DNA of 64,000 bases from DAOSXA01 sp964526835 (GTDB lineage: Bacteria > Zixibacteria > MSB-5A5 > GN15 > FEB-12), in assembly GCA_964526835.1 (NCBI GenBank), contig CAZGMK010000016.1, positions 1 to 64,000 on the forward strand. The letters are read 5' to 3'. Positions 63,146-64,000 of this stretch are shown piece after piece. The position numbers and the translations under genes are program-made. The notes under the pieces were generated by a model. The model searched no databases. It was not told the origin of the DNA and saw nothing but the letters and a program-made list of their open reading frames with translations. Within the stretch, counting starts at the first letter, position 1. Every line of letters starts with the position of its first letter.

Positions 63146-63403
63146 TCAAATGGCCATCACGGCCTCAAATTCCTCTCGTCGGACATCCATGATCTGGCGA
63201 GGAGCCTGCACATCGCCAACCGCCTTGACATCGATCCCGTGATTCCGGGCATGCACCTGCAATTCATTAGGAGAACGAGGGCCGAGAACGACTATGATGG
63301 AATCGAATTCTCTCAGGTGTTGTTCCGAGCTACTCATTCTGACAAACACCTGTTTCCCATTCACTTTGATAACTGCAGTATCCTCAGACCGGTGTCCGAA
63401 CAT
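63146..63403 (-). pseudogene. C-terminal fragment of an FAD/NAD-dependent oxidoreductase
   Basis: 85 residues matching the end of old-yellow-enzyme-linked NADH:flavin oxidoreductases: FDSIIVVLGPRSPNELQVHA, then VKAVGDVQAPRQIMDVRREEFEAVMAI, the VLA.G.RP.NEL and IGD...PR signatures. The FMN and 4Fe-4S parts are absent. It has an ATG but no good ribosome site, and begins 13 bases after the cupin stop. Most likely a remnant; a recruited small binding domain is possible. Confidence 0.6.
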
Positions 63404-63415
63404 CGCATTGCACCA

Positions 63416-63742
63416 TTATTCTTTCAACGCGCACCAGATAATGAGAATTGTCGCCCCCTGCCGGCTGATGAATGGGCCGTGCTCGACTTCTTTCGGCACT
63501 ATTCGAAAGGTCCCTTCAGAAAAAACATCGCCGTCGCTTTCATATTCGCCCTTCAAAACATAGTGCAATTCCGTGTATCGATGCGAATGTGCCTCCATGT
63601 TCCAATGGGGCGGAATCCTCAGCAGAATCGCCCGAGGAGCGATACTGCCCCCCTGATTCAACACTTTGGTCATGGCTTTGCCGGGATATTCCAGTGCCGG
63701 CTGCCAATCCATCTCGTTAGCGCTTATGCAAACTGCGTTCAT
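63416..63742 (-). CDS. Small cupin protein
   Basis: 108 residues from ATG 63742, which lies 29 bases after the previous gene stops; AGGA is ten bases upstream. The longer frame to 63841 would overlap that gene. Cupin motif 1 is HWNMEAHSHRYTELHYVLKGEYE, with two His and a Glu, and motif 2 is VPKEVEHGPFISRQG. These residues bind a metal. Single-domain cupins may be sensors or isomerases; no substrate is evident. Confidence 0.85.
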   Translation of the reverse strand: MNAVCISANEMDWQPALEYPGKAMTKVLNQGGSIAPRAILLRIPPHWNMEAHSHRYTELHYVLKGEYESDGDVFSEGTFRIVPKEVEHGPFISRQGATILIIWCALKE

Positions 63743-63770
63743 CGGGATTACATCCTTTCCATTCGAAGTT

Positions 63771-64000
63771 TCACGATCCTCGGAGAAAACGTCTTGGCAG
63801 CAAGTATATCCCTTCGCCATAATGGACTTTAACCAACTCACCTTCTTTCAGCATTCGCTCGACTGTCCCGACTTCGGAGAAGTCAAACTCAATGCCTTTG
63901 GCCTGATTGACACGCAACGGGTGTCGACTGCCGATTGCCATGATTGCATCCTCGGCGCAGTTGAACTCCTGCAGGCCAAATTCACCAGATTCCTTCCCGG
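63771..64000 (-). CDS. 3' end of an unrecognised gene running off the window
   Basis: The last 75 codons of a minus-strand frame open to the window edge, stopping at TGA 63771-63773. Readable residues include FGLQEFNCAEDAIMAIGSRHP, GIEFDFSEVGTVERMLKEGEL and the C-terminus GIYLLPRRFLRGS. No family is recognised. It precedes the cupin and is probably in the same operon. Confidence 0.65.
   Translation of the reverse strand, partial: GKESGEFGLQEFNCAEDAIMAIGSRHPLRVNQAKGIEFDFSEVGTVERMLKEGELVKVHYGEGIYLLPRRFLRGS

Overview
The window reads as chromosomal DNA (roughly 55-60 % GC by eye) from a Gram-negative, flagellated, uncultured-type bacterium. The best guess is candidate division Zixibacteria or a close FCB relative. 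This rests on paired dockerin-like modules with the core DLVYLVAYMFQGG ending two large secreted proteins, frequent TTG/GTG starts behind strong AGGAG sites, and a complete flagellar export cluster. No rRNA is present, so the placement is inference.

Layout. Positions 1-4,500 hold the end of an integrated island: a 5'-truncated secreted multidomain protein and a tyrosine recombinase facing away from a tRNA-Ser(GCT) at 4,595-4,684. Positions 4,755-32,420 form one long minus-strand flagellar and motility-signalling locus. In transcription order it runs motE, fliK, flgD, a flagellar-operon protein, a tiny ORF, flgE, flbD, fliL, fliM, fliN, fliO, fliP, fliQ, a 318-base gap, fliR, flhB, flhA, flhF, flhG, fliA, a small charged protein, a membrane-anchored DUF2802-like protein, DUF2225, three PilZ proteins, a secreted protein, two incomplete histidine-kinase-like proteins, a CheY-like regulator, a small protein, two more CheY-like regulators and a FapA/DUF342 protein. 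The locus begins at a near-perfect sigma-54 promoter (32,405-32,420). A second sigma-54-type promoter with an upstream inverted repeat lies at 34,117-34,132 and points into a region with no gene, a candidate small RNA. Both promoters have AAGATATT-type motifs upstream, suggesting one enhancer-binding protein.

Positions 32,600-48,740 hold housekeeping and envelope genes: mtaB, an orphan 470-residue protein, priA, a TPR protein, a DUF4139 protein, a CoA-binding protein, an FAD-binding protein, a DUF3795 protein, a DedA/YqaA-type protein, a CNNM/CorC protein, htpX, and a dicarboxylate symporter carrying a 366-residue Arg/Asp-rich disordered tail. Positions 49,282-53,392 are a plus-strand five-gene membrane and lipoprotein operon of unknown function, the best candidate here for an undescribed system. 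Then come a sugar nucleotidyltransferase, metK and ahcY (the SAM cycle), ettA, a secreted M14 carboxypeptidase with dockerin-like repeats, and a lone receiver protein. The right end (62,100-64,000) holds a DUF2173 protein, an oxidoreductase fragment, a cupin and the 3' end of an unrecognised gene.

How the parts work together. The sigma-54 promoter would transcribe hook and export-gate genes plus fliA (sigma-28), giving a conventional hierarchy in which FliA later turns on filament genes outside this window. FlhF and FlhG would set flagellar number and position. PilZ proteins and receivers at the distal end would couple c-di-GMP and phosphorelay signals to the motor. Gene starts were adjusted where a Shine-Dalgarno site or overlap argued for it. 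No database search could be run.
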